Shown: positions 23,860 to 34,538 of the stretch, piece by piece | Position numbering within the stretch: the stretch's first letter is position 1 | How the letters are laid out: every line of letters starts with the position of its first letter | Origin: Albidovulum sp. | GTDB taxonomy: Bacteria; Pseudomonadota; Alphaproteobacteria; Rhodobacterales; Rhodobacteraceae | Reading direction: 5' to 3' | Assembly (NCBI GenBank): GCA_030837785.1 | Contig: JAUQYA010000023.1 | Span: 1 to 64,000 of the forward strand | Length of the DNA stretch: 64,000 nt | The notes under the pieces: generated by a model | What the model was told of the DNA's origin: nothing | The model's database searches: none | The model's input: the letters and a program-made list of their open reading frames with translations, nothing else | Program-made: the position numbers and the translations under genes

Positions 23860-26547
23860 ATGACCTTTATCAATCCGACCCGCCGCGGCTTCCTGCAAGG
23901 CGGCGCCACCCTTCTGGGGGCCGGCTGGCTGATGAACTCGACCGCGCTCGCAGCGGTGGACCCGAACTCCTTCAGCGGGCGCGTCTTCAGCGCCAGTCAC
24001 TATGGCCCCTTCGAGGCGGTGGTCCGCGATGGCCGGATCGTCGAGATCTCGCCGATGATCGAGCTGGACCAGCGTCCGACCGAGATGCTGATGTACGGCG
24101 TGCTCGACCGGGTCTACGACAAGACGCGCATCGACTATCCGATGGTGCGGAAGTCCTATCTGGACGGCTGGAAGACGGGCGACGTCAAACCCGAACTCCG
24201 CGGGAAGGAAGAATACGTACGCGTCGACTGGGACACCGCGCTGAAGCTGACCGCCAAGGCGATCGTCGACACGATCGAACAGCACGGCAACCAGGCGATC
24301 CTGTCCACCTCGTATGGCGGGTGGAGCCATGCCGGGATCATGCGCCCGAACGTGCTGCAGGGCAAATTCTTCAACATGATCGGCGGTTGCACCAACACCG
24401 TGGGCGACTGGTCCGGCGGCGCCAGCCAGATTTCGCTGCCGCATGTGATCGGCGACATGGAGGTCTATTCCGCCCAGACCGCCTGGGAAGTGATCCGCGA
24501 CAACACCGAGGTGTTCGTGCTGGTGGGCTGCGACCCGGTCAAGAACAACCGGGTTGAATATACCGTGGCCGACCACGGCATGTACACGCCCTGGGAACAG
24601 ATCCGCGACAACGGCACCAGGTTCATCTCGATCAACCCGCAGCGCACGGCCTCGGACAAGGTGCTGAACGCCGACTGGGTCAGGATCGTGCCGAACACGG
24701 ACGTGGCGCTGTTTCTCGGCATGGCGTTCCACGTTCTGGAAAACGGCCTCGAAGACAAGGACTATCTGGCGAAATACACGGTCGGGTCGGACAGGTGGAT
24801 CGCCTATGTCAAGGGCGAGGGCGACGACAAGACGCCGAAGACGCCGGAATGGGCCGCCGCGCTCACCGGCATCGATGCGGCGAAGATCCGCGACCTGGCC
24901 GAGACCCTGGCGAAATCGCGCACCGAGATCGCCGGTGCCTGGTCGCTGCAACGCGCCCACCACGGCGAGATGACGCATTGGGCGATCATCAACTTCGCCG
25001 CGCTGACCGGCAAGATCGGCAAGCCGGGTGAGGGCGTGGGCTTCTCGTGGCACTACGGCAGCGGCGGCATGCCGCAATCGGGCAAGGCGACGCCCGCCGG
25101 CCTGAGCCAGGGCAAGAACTTCGTCACCGAGACCATCGTCCCGGCCTCGCGGCTGACCGAGGCGCTGGAAAACCCGGGGGCCGAGGTGGTCTACAACGGC
25201 AACCTCCGCAAATACCCGGACGTGCAGATGATCTACAACGCCGGCAACAACTTCATGTCGCACCAGCAGGACACGAACCGGCTGATCAAGGCGCTGGCCA
25301 AGGTCAGGACCATCGTCAGCCAGGACGTCTGGTGGACGGCGGCGACCCGCTGGGCCGACATCGTGCTGCCGGCATCCTCGCCGCTGGAACGCGACGACAT
25401 CTCGGTCGGCGGCACCTATTCCAACGACCGCATCTACGCGATGAAGAAGATCATCGAGCCGGTCGGCGAAAGCCGCAGCGACTTCGACATCTTCGCCGGG
25501 CTGGCCGACCTGTTCTACAGGCAGTCGCAATACATCGAGGATCAGGCCTATCCCGAATACATCGACATCATCAAGAAGGCCTACAACGGCACCTCGGCGG
25601 CCGAGACCACGCCCTTCGAGGTGTTCTGGGAAAAGGGCTATGCCTTCCAGCCGGCGCCGAAGGAGGCGCGGTCCTGGGTGCGGCATGGCGACTTCTACGC
25701 CGACCCGGAAAAGAACCATCTGCACACCAGGTCGGGCAGGATCGAGATGTTCTGCCAGACCATTGCCGAGATGAAGCTGGACGATTGCCCCGGAATGCCG
25801 ATGTGGCTTGAACCGGCCGAGTATCTTGGCAACGCCAGGGACGGGCAGCTTCACGTCGTCTCGCCGCACCCGTGGTTCCGACTGCACAGCCAGATGGCGA
25901 ACTCGGAACGGCTGCGGGCGCTTTACCAGGTCCAGGGCCGCGAACCCGTGCGGATCAACGCCGAGGACGCCGCCGCGCGGGGGATCGCCGACGGGGATAT
26001 CGTCGAGCTTTACAACGACCGGGGCACGGTCATCGCCGGCGCGGTGGTCTCCGACGAGATCATGCCGGGGGTGGTGTCGATCTACGAAGGCGGCTGGCCG
26101 AGCCTGGACAGCAAGGGGCGCTGCAACTCGGGTCTGGTGAACTTCCTCACCTCGACGCAGAAGTCCTCGGGCCTCAGCCAGGCGACCACGGCGAACACCT
26201 GCCTCGTCTCGATGCGCAAGTGCGAAGATCCCGACGGCCCCAACATGGCCTACGAGAAGCCGGCGATCATCGAGGGCGTGGAGCTTGCCGCGATTTCGGA
26301 TGACGACCTCAATCTCGACCGTCTGGATGCGCTGGTGGAGGCGCTCTATGCCGACATGAGCCCGGGCGAGAAGATGTTCTACGAACGCTGCACCGTCTGC
26401 CACGGGCCGCGCGATGTGGGCGCCTTCACCCAGCTCCAGTGGAAGGCGATCACGCCCTCGATGTTCCCGCGCGCGGGTCTTGACGAGGCCGAGGCGGCGC
26501 TGGTCATGGACTTCCTGATGGCGAACGCCTCCGACGCGGCGAAATGA
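23860..26547 (+). CDS. torA: TorA-type TMAO/S-oxide reductase with C-terminal c-type haem domain
   Basis: An 895-residue periplasmic molybdoenzyme. A Tat signal (TRRGFLQGG, residues 7-15) is followed by the Mo-bisMGD domains of the TorA/DorA/BisC family. The Mo-ligand serine is probably Ser185 in GDWSGGAS; HPWFRLHSQMAN is the usual C-terminal cofactor region. After about residue 825 the protein adds a small cytochrome domain with CTVCH (Cys844, Cys847, His848) and a likely axial Met868 (PSMFPRA). That domain resembles the C-terminal haem domain of TorC/TorY, and no torC-like gene lies nearby. ATG 23860 is preferred over a TTG at 23830. Possible TorR sites lie upstream. Confidence 0.88.
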   Translation: MTFINPTRRGFLQGGATLLGAGWLMNSTALAAVDPNSFSGRVFSASHYGPFEAVVRDGRIVEISPMIELDQRPTEMLMYGVLDRVYDKTRIDYPMVRKSYLDGWKTGDVKPELRGKEEYVRVDWDTALKLTAKAIVDTIEQHGNQAILSTSYGGWSHAGIMRPNVLQGKFFNMIGGCTNTVGDWSGGASQISLPHVIGDMEVYSAQTAWEVIRDNTEVFVLVGCDPVKNNRVEYTVADHGMYTPWEQIRDNGTRFISINPQRTASDKVLNADWVRIVPNTDVALFLGMAFHVLENGLEDKDYLAKYTVGSDRWIAYVKGEGDDKTPKTPEWAAALTGIDAAKIRDLAETLAKSRTEIAGAWSLQRAHHGEMTHWAIINFAALTGKIGKPGEGVGFSWHYGSGGMPQSGKATPAGLSQGKNFVTETIVPASRLTEALENPGAEVVYNGNLRKYPDVQMIYNAGNNFMSHQQDTNRLIKALAKVRTIVSQDVWWTAATRWADIVLPASSPLERDDISVGGTYSNDRIYAMKKIIEPVGESRSDFDIFAGLADLFYRQSQYIEDQAYPEYIDIIKKAYNGTSAAETTPFEVFWEKGYAFQPAPKEARSWVRHGDFYADPEKNHLHTRSGRIEMFCQTIAEMKLDDCPGMPMWLEPAEYLGNARDGQLHVVSPHPWFRLHSQMANSERLRALYQVQGREPVRINAEDAAARGIADGDIVELYNDRGTVIAGAVVSDEIMPGVVSIYEGGWPSLDSKGRCNSGLVNFLTSTQKSSGLSQATTANTCLVSMRKCEDPDGPNMAYEKPAIIEGVELAAISDDDLNLDRLDALVEALYADMSPGEKMFYERCTVCHGPRDVGAFTQLQWKAITPSMFPRAGLDEAEAALVMDFLMANASDAAK

Positions 26548-26555
26548 TCTGAACG

Positions 26556-26587
26556 GGACGGCGGCCGGCTCCGTCCGGCCGCCGTCC
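26556..26587 (+). terminator. Strong hairpin between torA and moaA
   Basis: A perfect 13-base stem (GGACGGCGGCCGG with its complement at 26575-26587) around a 6-base loop, 8 bases after the torA stop. There is no T-tract. It may end or attenuate torA transcription before moaA. Confidence 0.55.
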
Positions 26588-26605
26588 GCCACGGAGTGAC
26601 GCGCG

Positions 26606-27640
26606 ATGATCGAAGCCCCATCCGCCTTTGCCAATCCCAGCGCGGCGCTGACCGACCGCTTCTGCCGCAAGGTGAGCTACCTTCGCGTCTCGGTCACCGA
26701 CCGCTGCGACTTCCGCTGCACCTACTGCATGTCCGAGCGCGTCCAGTTCCTGCCCCGCAAGGAGGTGCTGACACTCGAAGAGCTGGACCGTCTCTGCTCG
26801 GCCTTCGTCGCGCTCGGCGTCACCAAGCTCAGGATCACCGGGGGCGAGCCGCTGGTGCGGCGCGACATCCTGCAATTCTTCCGCGCCATGTCGCGCCACC
26901 TCGACAGCGGAGCGCTCGGCGAACTCACGCTGACGACGAACGGCAGCCAGCTTGCCCGTCACGCCGGTGCACTCGCGGCCAGCGGGGTGCGGCGGGTCAA
27001 CGTCTCGCTCGACACGCTGGACGCGGCGCGCTTTGCGGCGCTCACCCGGCGCGGCCGGCTTGCCCCGGTGCTGGAGGGCATCGGTGCCGCGCGCGCTGCC
27101 GGACTGCGCGTCAAGATCAACACCGTCGCGCTGAAGGGGTTCACCGAAGACGAGCTTTTCCCGCTGGTCGAATGGTGTGGGGCCGAGGGCCATGACCTGA
27201 CCTTCATCGAGATCATGCCACTGGGCGAGGAGGGGCTTGACGATCGCATCGACCGCTTTCTGCCGCTGACCGGCCTTCGCGCCCGTCTTGCCGCGCGGTT
27301 CACGCTGCAACCACTGACGGAAACCACCGGCGGCCCCGCCCGCTATGTCCGGCTTGCCGAGACCGGGCAGAAGATCGGTTTCATCACGCCGCTCAGCCAC
27401 AATTTCTGCGAAAGCTGCAACCGCGTGCGCCTGACCTGCATGGGCGAGCTTTTTCCCTGCCTCGGGCAGGAGGGTGCCTCGGACCTGCGGGCGGTGCTGC
27501 GCGCGAGCGCCGATAACCGCGCGCTGGAAGCGGCGATCCGGGCGGCCATCGCGCTGAAGCCCAGGGGGCATGACTTCGACTATTCCCGCGGCATCCCGCA
27601 GGGTGCGATGCGGCGGGGCATGAATCACACGGGCGGGTGA
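26606..27640 (+). CDS. moaA: GTP 3',8-cyclase MoaA
   Basis: A 344-residue radical SAM enzyme for the first step of molybdopterin synthesis. The N-terminal cluster motif is Cys34-x3-Cys38-x2-Cys41 (CDFRCTYC). The C-terminal cluster site is CESCNRVRLTCMGELFPCLG, and the protein ends in the required Gly-Gly. ITGGEPLVRRD is the SAM-binding GGE motif. It lies 58 bases after torA behind a hairpin, fitting extra cofactor supply for the reductase. Confidence 0.95.
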   Translation: MIEAPSAFANPSAALTDRFCRKVSYLRVSVTDRCDFRCTYCMSERVQFLPRKEVLTLEELDRLCSAFVALGVTKLRITGGEPLVRRDILQFFRAMSRHLDSGALGELTLTTNGSQLARHAGALAASGVRRVNVSLDTLDAARFAALTRRGRLAPVLEGIGAARAAGLRVKINTVALKGFTEDELFPLVEWCGAEGHDLTFIEIMPLGEEGLDDRIDRFLPLTGLRARLAARFTLQPLTETTGGPARYVRLAETGQKIGFITPLSHNFCESCNRVRLTCMGELFPCLGQEGASDLRAVLRASADNRALEAAIRAAIALKPRGHDFDYSRGIPQGAMRRGMNHTGG

Positions 27641-27708
27641 AGCCGGCCGGGACGCCGTTTCGCGCGGCTGCGCCGCGGATCGACGTGCCATGTTCGCCCT
27701 GCCCATGA

Positions 27709-29214
27709 TCAGCGGATCAGGTCGAACCCGGTGCGGTCCAGCGGCCAGACCGGGCGGCGGACGCGGCTGTAGGGGCGCAGATGCGCCTGCGGGGTCGCCA
27801 GTGCGCCGCTGTCGCAGACGATCACCCGGCCGGCGACAGGTTCGAAGGCGGCGCGGAAGTGCTGCATCGACTTCACCGCCAGGAAGCGCAGCCGCGCAGG
27901 CTCGATCCCGAAGGCGCGCACCTGCTGGAGGTCGAGCATCTGTTCGTTCAGGGTGACGACAAGGATGTCGATGCCCTGAACCCGGAACACCGCCGTCGGG
28001 CCGAAACTGTGGGTGATGCCGCCAAGGATCGGCCCATCGCCGGTGTAGGTGCCGTCCGACAGATGGGCGATTTCGCCGGTCAGGCGCAGCGGCCCGCCAC
28101 CGAAGGCCGGATCGCACTTGCCGCCGAGGTCGAGCGTGACGGTCTCGCCCACCCGGTGGCGATGAAGCTCTGCCGCTGCCACCGGGTCGATCATCGGGGC
28201 GAAGGCGCCCCCCGTGGCGCCGGCCTTCAGAAGCGCGGCGAGGAGCGCGGTGGCATCGCCATAGGCGCCCGCACCGGGGTTGTCGGCATAGTCGGCGATC
28301 ACCAGCGGCCCCTTTGCGGCGTCGAAGTCGCGGGCCTCGGCTGCCGCCGCGGCCGGGGTCAGGAAGTCGTTCGAGACCTGCCCGCGCTGGTCCCAGATCG
28401 TGTCGGCCAGTCCTTCGGCGATCTGGCGGGCGCGGGACTCGGCGCCCTGGTCGTAGGTGACAAGCACGGTCGGCCCCATCTCGGCGATGTCGGCCTCGGA
28501 AAAGCCGGCGTTGACCGAGACGGCGAGGATGCCCGGCTCGCCTTCATGCGCGCGGGCGCGGGCGTAGAGGGTCGCAGTTTCCGGCACGTCGGTGCGCCCC
28601 CCGTTCGCCTCGTCCAGCATCGGGCGGTGGGCGCGCAGCGTGGCCGGCCTGACCGCGCCCCGCATCGCCGCATCCAGAAGCCGCCCGGCGTGGCGGCCGG
28701 TCTCGCGCATGTCGACATGGGGATAGGTCTTGTAGCTGACGAAAATCTGCGCCCGTTCCACCATCGCCGGCGTCACCATCGCGTGCAGGTCGAGCGTCAC
28801 CGCGACCGGCAGGTCCGGCCCGACCACCGCGCGCAGCCGCGCCAGCAATTCGCCCTCGCCATCCTCGCAGAAGGCGGGAACCATCGAGCCGTGCAGGCTG
28901 AGCAGGATGCCGTCCAGCGTGGCGCGCTGTTCCCTCGCCGCGTCGCAGATGATCCCGGCGATATGGTCGAAGGCCGCGCGCGACACCCGCGCGCCGGGGT
29001 TGGCATGGGCCGAGACGGTGTGGGTGATGCGCCAGCCGCCCGCGCGCCCCGCATCGAGAAAGCCCGCGAGTTCGTCGTTCACGTCGCCGAAGCGGTCGAT
29101 GGCCACCTGCCCGAGGTCGAGCACCTCGTCGCGGAAGTCCTGAAGCGTGGTCTCGCCCTTCTTGAAGGTATTGCTTTCGTGGACGAAGCTGCCGGTGAGG
29201 ACGTGGAAGGGCAT
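27709..29214 (-). CDS. M81 family metallopeptidase (MlrC-like)
   Basis: A 501-residue protein of the microcystinase C (MlrC)/M81 family, predicted zinc peptidases that cleave small or unusual peptides. SFVHESNTF near the N-terminus, LLSLHGSMVPA, LDLHAMVTPAMVE and YKTYPHVDMRETG are typical. No signal peptide is seen, so it acts in the cytoplasm. It is the last gene of the rpiR-dpp operon (12 bases after dppF), suggesting it digests the imported peptide. Confidence 0.85.
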   Translation of the reverse strand: MPFHVLTGSFVHESNTFKKGETTLQDFRDEVLDLGQVAIDRFGDVNDELAGFLDAGRAGGWRITHTVSAHANPGARVSRAAFDHIAGIICDAAREQRATLDGILLSLHGSMVPAFCEDGEGELLARLRAVVGPDLPVAVTLDLHAMVTPAMVERAQIFVSYKTYPHVDMRETGRHAGRLLDAAMRGAVRPATLRAHRPMLDEANGGRTDVPETATLYARARAHEGEPGILAVSVNAGFSEADIAEMGPTVLVTYDQGAESRARQIAEGLADTIWDQRGQVSNDFLTPAAAAAEARDFDAAKGPLVIADYADNPGAGAYGDATALLAALLKAGATGGAFAPMIDPVAAAELHRHRVGETVTLDLGGKCDPAFGGGPLRLTGEIAHLSDGTYTGDGPILGGITHSFGPTAVFRVQGIDILVVTLNEQMLDLQQVRAFGIEPARLRFLAVKSMQHFRAAFEPVAGRVIVCDSGALATPQAHLRPYSRVRRPVWPLDRTGFDLIR

Positions 29215-29226
29215 GGGATCGGCCTT

Positions 29227-30170
<944 letters not shown>

Positions 30171-30174
<4 letters not shown>

Positions 30175-31142
30175 GGCGCGGCCTTTGCAAGCTGCCCCGC
30201 GTGGTGGCAGGCGACGCGGCCCGCGCCGCCCGCCATCAGCGGCGGAACGGTTGCCCGGCAGACATCGGTGGCGCGCGGGCAGCGCGGATGGAAGCGGCAG
30301 CCGGGCGGGAAGGCCAGCGCCGAGGGCACCGCCCCCGGGATGCCGCGCAGGCTTCGCTTCGCCATGCCCTCCTGCGGGATGCAGCCGATCAGCGCGGCGG
30401 TATAGGGATGGGCGGGGGCGGCGAAGATCGGCTCGACCGGCCCTTCCTCGGCCAGCCGCCCGGCATAGAGGACGGCGACCCGATCGCAGACCTGCGCCAC
30501 AACCCCCATGTCATGGGTGATCAGCAGAAGCGCGAGCCCGCGGTCGCGCACCAGCGCGCCGAGGATCTGGATGATCTGCGCCTGCACCGTCACGTCGAGC
30601 GCGGTGGTCGGTTCGTCGGCGATGATCAGGTCCGGCTCGCCCGCCAGCGCCATGGCGATGACGATGCGCTGCTTCATGCCGCCCGAAAGCTGGTGGGGGT
30701 AAGCCTCGGCCACCGCCGCCGCCTCGGGGATGCGCAACCGGGTCATGAGGTCCAGCGTGCGGCTGCGGGCGGCGGCTTGCGACAGGCCGAGGTGCAGGCG
30801 CGAGACCACGTCGACCTGTTCGCCGATCCGCTGCACCGGGTCGAGCGCGGTCATCGGGTTCTGGGTGACGAAGCCGATCCGCCGGCCGCGCAGCGCGCGG
30901 CGCCCGGCCTCGGTCATCGCGCCCATGTCGCGGCCGTCGAAGCGCACCGCGCCGGCCGTCACCCGCCCGCCGATCAGCGGCAGGAGCCCCATCGCCGCCA
31001 TCGCCGTCAGCGACTTGCCCGAACCGCTTTCGCCGACGAGGCCGAGGATCTGCCGACGTTCCACGCCCAGGCTGATGCCGTCGAGAAGCGCGACCTTGCC
31101 GATCGCGACGGAAACCGCCTCAAGCTCCAGCAGCGCGGTCAT
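30171..31142 (-). CDS. Dipeptide/oligopeptide ABC transporter ATP-binding protein (DppD-like)
   Basis: A 323-residue ATPase with Walker A GESGSGKS, signature LSGGMKQR, Walker B LIIADEPTTALD and the C-terminal Cys-rich motif FHPRCPRATDVC found in Opp/Dpp ATPases. It overlaps both neighbours by four bases and forms a heterodimer with the DppF-like protein. Confidence 0.92.
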
Positions 31143-31981
31143 TCTGAACCCCGCATCCGGCCGCGGATGTCAAGTTCGGCGATCAGCGCATCGCCGTAGA
31201 GGTTGATCGCCACCACGGTGACGGCGACGACCAGGCCGGGGAAGATGATGATCCAGGGCGCCTTGAACACCAGCGCCGAACCCGCCGACATCATGCCGCC
31301 CCAGCTTGGCACCGGGGGCTGCGCGCCAAGGCCGAAGAAGCCGAGCGTCGCTTCAAGGATGATGGCGTCGCCGGTGGCGAGCATGGCCGAGACCAGCACC
31401 GGCGCCAGCGCGTTCGGGAGCAGGTGGCGGAACAGGATGTGGGCGTTGCCGGCGCCGAGCGCGCGCGCCGCCTCGATGAAGGTCTCGCCTTTCAGGGTCA
31501 TGATCTGGGCGCGGGTCAGGCGGGTGAACTGCGCCAGGTAGGCGACCGCGATGGCGATCATCGTGCCGGTGGTGCCGGGGCCGATGATGGCGACCAGGAT
31601 CAGCGCGATCAGGATTTCCGGGAAGGACCAGGTGAGGTCGACCACCACCGTCACCGCCCGGTCGAGCCAGCCGCCGAACCAGGCCGCCGCGGCGCCGAGC
31701 GTCATGCCGCAGGCGACCGAGATGGCGATGGCGGTGGCGCTGACCGACAGCGATGTCCGCGCACCGTAGACCAGCCGGGTCAGAAGGTCGCGGCCGAATT
31801 CGTCGGTGCCGAGCCAGTGGGCGGCCGAGGTCGGCCGGTAGGCTTCGGGCAGCGCCTGCACGTCATAGGCATAGGGCGAGACGAGGGGCGCGAAGACCGC
31901 CGCCGCCACTACCAGCAGAAGCCAGGCCCCGGCGACACCGCCGGCGGGATGGCGCAGGGCCCGGATGGGTGCTGCGGTCAT
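31139..31981 (-). CDS. Dipeptide/oligopeptide ABC transporter permease (DppC-like)
   Basis: A 280-residue membrane protein with the OppC/DppC N-terminal extension and WLGTDEFGRDLLTRLVYGARTSL, followed by the EAA loop FIEAARALGAGNAHILFRHLLPN. Start and stop overlap the neighbouring genes by four bases. Confidence 0.92.
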   Translation of the reverse strand: MTAAPIRALRHPAGGVAGAWLLLVVAAAVFAPLVSPYAYDVQALPEAYRPTSAAHWLGTDEFGRDLLTRLVYGARTSLSVSATAIAISVACGMTLGAAAAWFGGWLDRAVTVVVDLTWSFPEILIALILVAIIGPGTTGTMIAIAVAYLAQFTRLTRAQIMTLKGETFIEAARALGAGNAHILFRHLLPNALAPVLVSAMLATGDAIILEATLGFFGLGAQPPVPSWGGMMSAGSALVFKAPWIIIFPGLVVAVTVVAINLYGDALIAELDIRGRMRGSE

Positions 31982-32904
31982 GACAGCGCCGCCCGCACCC
32001 GCGGGTCCATCGCCGCCTGGAGGATGTCGCCCAGAAGCGTGCCCAGCATCACCGCCATCGCCAGCATCAGAAGGCAGGCCTGCACCACCGGATAGTCGTG
32101 CTGGCTGAGCGACTTGATCAGCAGCGTGCCAAGGCCGGGCCGGGCGAAGACCACCTCGACCGTGACGGCGCCGCCGAGGATCCAGCCGATCCTGAGCGCG
32201 AGGATCGTCACCACCGGAATGAGCGCGTGGCGCAGGACATGGCGCAACTGGATGCGCAGGGGCGACAGGCCCTTGGCGTGCAGAAGCGTGACGAAATCGC
32301 GCCCCGCCGCCTCGATCATCGCCACCCGGGTGATCCGCGTGACAAGTGCCGTGCCGCCCAGCCCGATGGTCAGGACCGGCAGCACCAGCGAGGCCCAGCC
32401 CCGCGCCCCCGACACCGGGAACCAGCCGAGCCAGACAGAGAAGGCCAGCATCAGGATCAGCCCCAGCCAGAAGCTCGGCATGGTCGAGCCGACAAGAACG
32501 CCGCCCATGATTGCCCGGTCCGGCCAGCGGTCGCGGTTCAGTGCGGCGATCACGCCGAGGATCACGCCGAAGAAGGAGGAAAACAGAAGCGCCAGCCCCC
32601 CGAGCCTGAGCGAATGCGGCAGCGCCTGCGCGATCAGGTCGGCGACCGGCCGGCGCGCGACGATGGCGGTGCCGAGATCGCCCCGCACCACCTTGGAAAG
32701 CCAGATGCCGTATTGCACCGGCAAGGGCCGGTCGAGGCCGTAGCGCGCCTCCATCTGCGCGCGCGCGTCGGGCGATGAGCCGATCTTCAGCAGGTTGTCG
32801 ATCGGATCGCCGGGGATGAAGTGGAGGATCGAGAAGATCACCACCGAGACGGCGAGGAACACCGGCACGAGCATCAGGACCCGTCGGATCAGCCAGGACA
32901 GCAT
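31978..32904 (-). CDS. Dipeptide/oligopeptide ABC transporter permease (DppB-like)
   Basis: A 308-residue membrane protein. The start MLSWLIRRVLMLVPVFLAVSVVIF and the HFIPGDPID motif are typical of OppB/DppB, with the EAA loop near DFVTLLHAKGLSPLRIQLRHVLRHALIP. It begins 22 bases after the binding-protein stop. Confidence 0.92.
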   Translation of the reverse strand: MLSWLIRRVLMLVPVFLAVSVVIFSILHFIPGDPIDNLLKIGSSPDARAQMEARYGLDRPLPVQYGIWLSKVVRGDLGTAIVARRPVADLIAQALPHSLRLGGLALLFSSFFGVILGVIAALNRDRWPDRAIMGGVLVGSTMPSFWLGLILMLAFSVWLGWFPVSGARGWASLVLPVLTIGLGGTALVTRITRVAMIEAAGRDFVTLLHAKGLSPLRIQLRHVLRHALIPVVTILALRIGWILGGAVTVEVVFARPGLGTLLIKSLSQHDYPVVQACLLMLAMAVMLGTLLGDILQAAMDPRVRAALS

Positions 32905-32926
32905 GCCGGTGTTCCCCTTTTCCGGG

Positions 32927-34510
32927 TTACTCCTTCACCTCCATGTCCATGAAGGCGACGACGCCGACATCGGGCGCGTTCAGGGGATCAGGCATGACAA
33001 TCCGGTCGGTGTTGTAGGCGACGTTGGTCACCGGCTGGTAGATCGGCGCCATCGGGAACTGGGTCAGGACATATTCATGATAGGCGGTGAAGTTCTTCAC
33101 CCGCTCGTCCATGTTCTTCGCACCGGTCATCGCTGCGGTGCGCAGTTCCTCGGCCTTGGGGTCGTTGAACATCGACACGTTCGGATAACCCAGCCGGTCG
33201 CCGCCGAAGAACCAGTCGACGATGTCGGCATTGTCCCAGGTGTAGGACCGCACCGCGAGCTGCTGCTCGCCGGTCTTGTACTGGTCGCGGATCATCGAGC
33301 TGTCGAAGGTGGTGATCTCGGCCTCGATGCCGACCGCCTTAAGCTGCGCCTGCACCACCTCGGTCAGGCGGCGGAAGACGCTGTCGCTCTGCGTCCACAG
33401 GCTGACCTTCAGCGGCTGGCCGTCCTTGGCGCGCACCCCGTCCGCACCCATCGCCCAGCCCGCCTCGTCCAGCAGCGCGTTGGAACGGGTCGGGTCGTAG
33501 TGGATCTTGGCGCTGTCGGAGACATGGCTTTCCGGCAGGGCCGAGATCAGGAAGGTATCGGCGATGGAGCCGACGCCACCGAAGACCGAGGTAAGGATTT
33601 CCTCCTGATTGATCGCCTTCGCCGCCGCCTCGCGCACGCGGATGTCGTCGAAGGGGGCCTTGGTGACGTTGATCGGCATGTAGTAGACGTCCATCCCCGG
33701 CTTGGTCAGGATCGCCAGGTTCGCCTCTTTCTGCACCTCGGACAGAAGGTCGGCCGGTACGCCCAGCAGCAGGTCGACCCCGCCGGTCTTCAGCTCCAGG
33801 AAGGCCGTCGAATCCTCGGCGATCTCGCGGAAGGTCAGCTTGGCGATCTTGGCCGGGCCCTTGTTCTGCGCGACCGACGGCCCCCAGGCGTAGTCATCGT
33901 TCCTGACCAGCACGGTTTCCTGGCCGATGGTGAAGCTTTCCAGCTTGTAGGGGCCGGTGCCATAAACCTCGGTCACGCCGTAGTTGTCGCCCAGCTCGGT
34001 ATAGGACTTCGGCTCGATCACGTTCATGAAGGTCGAGGACAGGTTGTAGAGCAGGTTCGGCTCGGGCCGCGACATGACGAACTTGACGGTGTGGTCATCC
34101 ACCACCTCGACCGAGGCGATGGCTTCGGCCATGTAGGCGTTCTCGCTGTCGCTGGCCTTGAAGATCTCGATCCACTGCTTGACCGTGTCGGCGGTGAAGG
34201 CCTCGCCGTTGTGGAACTTGACGCCCTGCTTCAGGTGGAAGGTCCAGGCCATGCCATCGGGCGCTTCCTCCCAGCTTTCGGCCAGCCAGGGATGATAGGA
34301 CAGGTCGGCCGCCTGCGTGACCAGCCGGTCGAAGATCAGCCCCGTCGCCGTGTTCAGCATCGTGGCCTTGATCGGGTTGTAGGTGGGCGCGCCGACCTCG
34401 TTGGTGTTCAGGACGATCACCGCCTCCTGCGCCAGGGCGGCATTGCCCGCCAGAAGCGCGGCAAGGCTGACGGTTGCGGAAAGTAGGGTCTTGCGGAAGG
34501 GGAAGGTCAT
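32927..34510 (-). CDS. Peptide ABC transporter substrate-binding protein (SBP family 5)
   Basis: A 527-residue periplasmic protein of the DppA/OppA family. ATG 34510 gives a clean signal peptide (MTFPFRKTLLSATVSLAALLAG, cleavage after ALAQ region); the frame open to 34636 runs into the regulator and is rejected. LAESWEEAPDGMAWTFHLKQGVKFHNGE is the SBP_bac_5 signature. It follows the rpiR gene by 28 bases. The substrate is unknown; the downstream M81 peptidase and divergent racemase genes suggest an unusual peptide or D-residue-containing peptide. Confidence 0.88.
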   Translation of the reverse strand: MTFPFRKTLLSATVSLAALLAGNAALAQEAVIVLNTNEVGAPTYNPIKATMLNTATGLIFDRLVTQAADLSYHPWLAESWEEAPDGMAWTFHLKQGVKFHNGEAFTADTVKQWIEIFKASDSENAYMAEAIASVEVVDDHTVKFVMSRPEPNLLYNLSSTFMNVIEPKSYTELGDNYGVTEVYGTGPYKLESFTIGQETVLVRNDDYAWGPSVAQNKGPAKIAKLTFREIAEDSTAFLELKTGGVDLLLGVPADLLSEVQKEANLAILTKPGMDVYYMPINVTKAPFDDIRVREAAAKAINQEEILTSVFGGVGSIADTFLISALPESHVSDSAKIHYDPTRSNALLDEAGWAMGADGVRAKDGQPLKVSLWTQSDSVFRRLTEVVQAQLKAVGIEAEITTFDSSMIRDQYKTGEQQLAVRSYTWDNADIVDWFFGGDRLGYPNVSMFNDPKAEELRTAAMTGAKNMDERVKNFTAYHEYVLTQFPMAPIYQPVTNVAYNTDRIVMPDPLNAPDVGVVAFMDMEVKE

Positions 34511-34538
34511 GGCTTGTCCTCTCTGTTTGCTTTTGATG

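Noticed and set aside
32795..34486. A 563-codon plus-strand frame
   Set aside because: Antisense to the peptide-binding protein gene, which has a signal peptide and family motifs.
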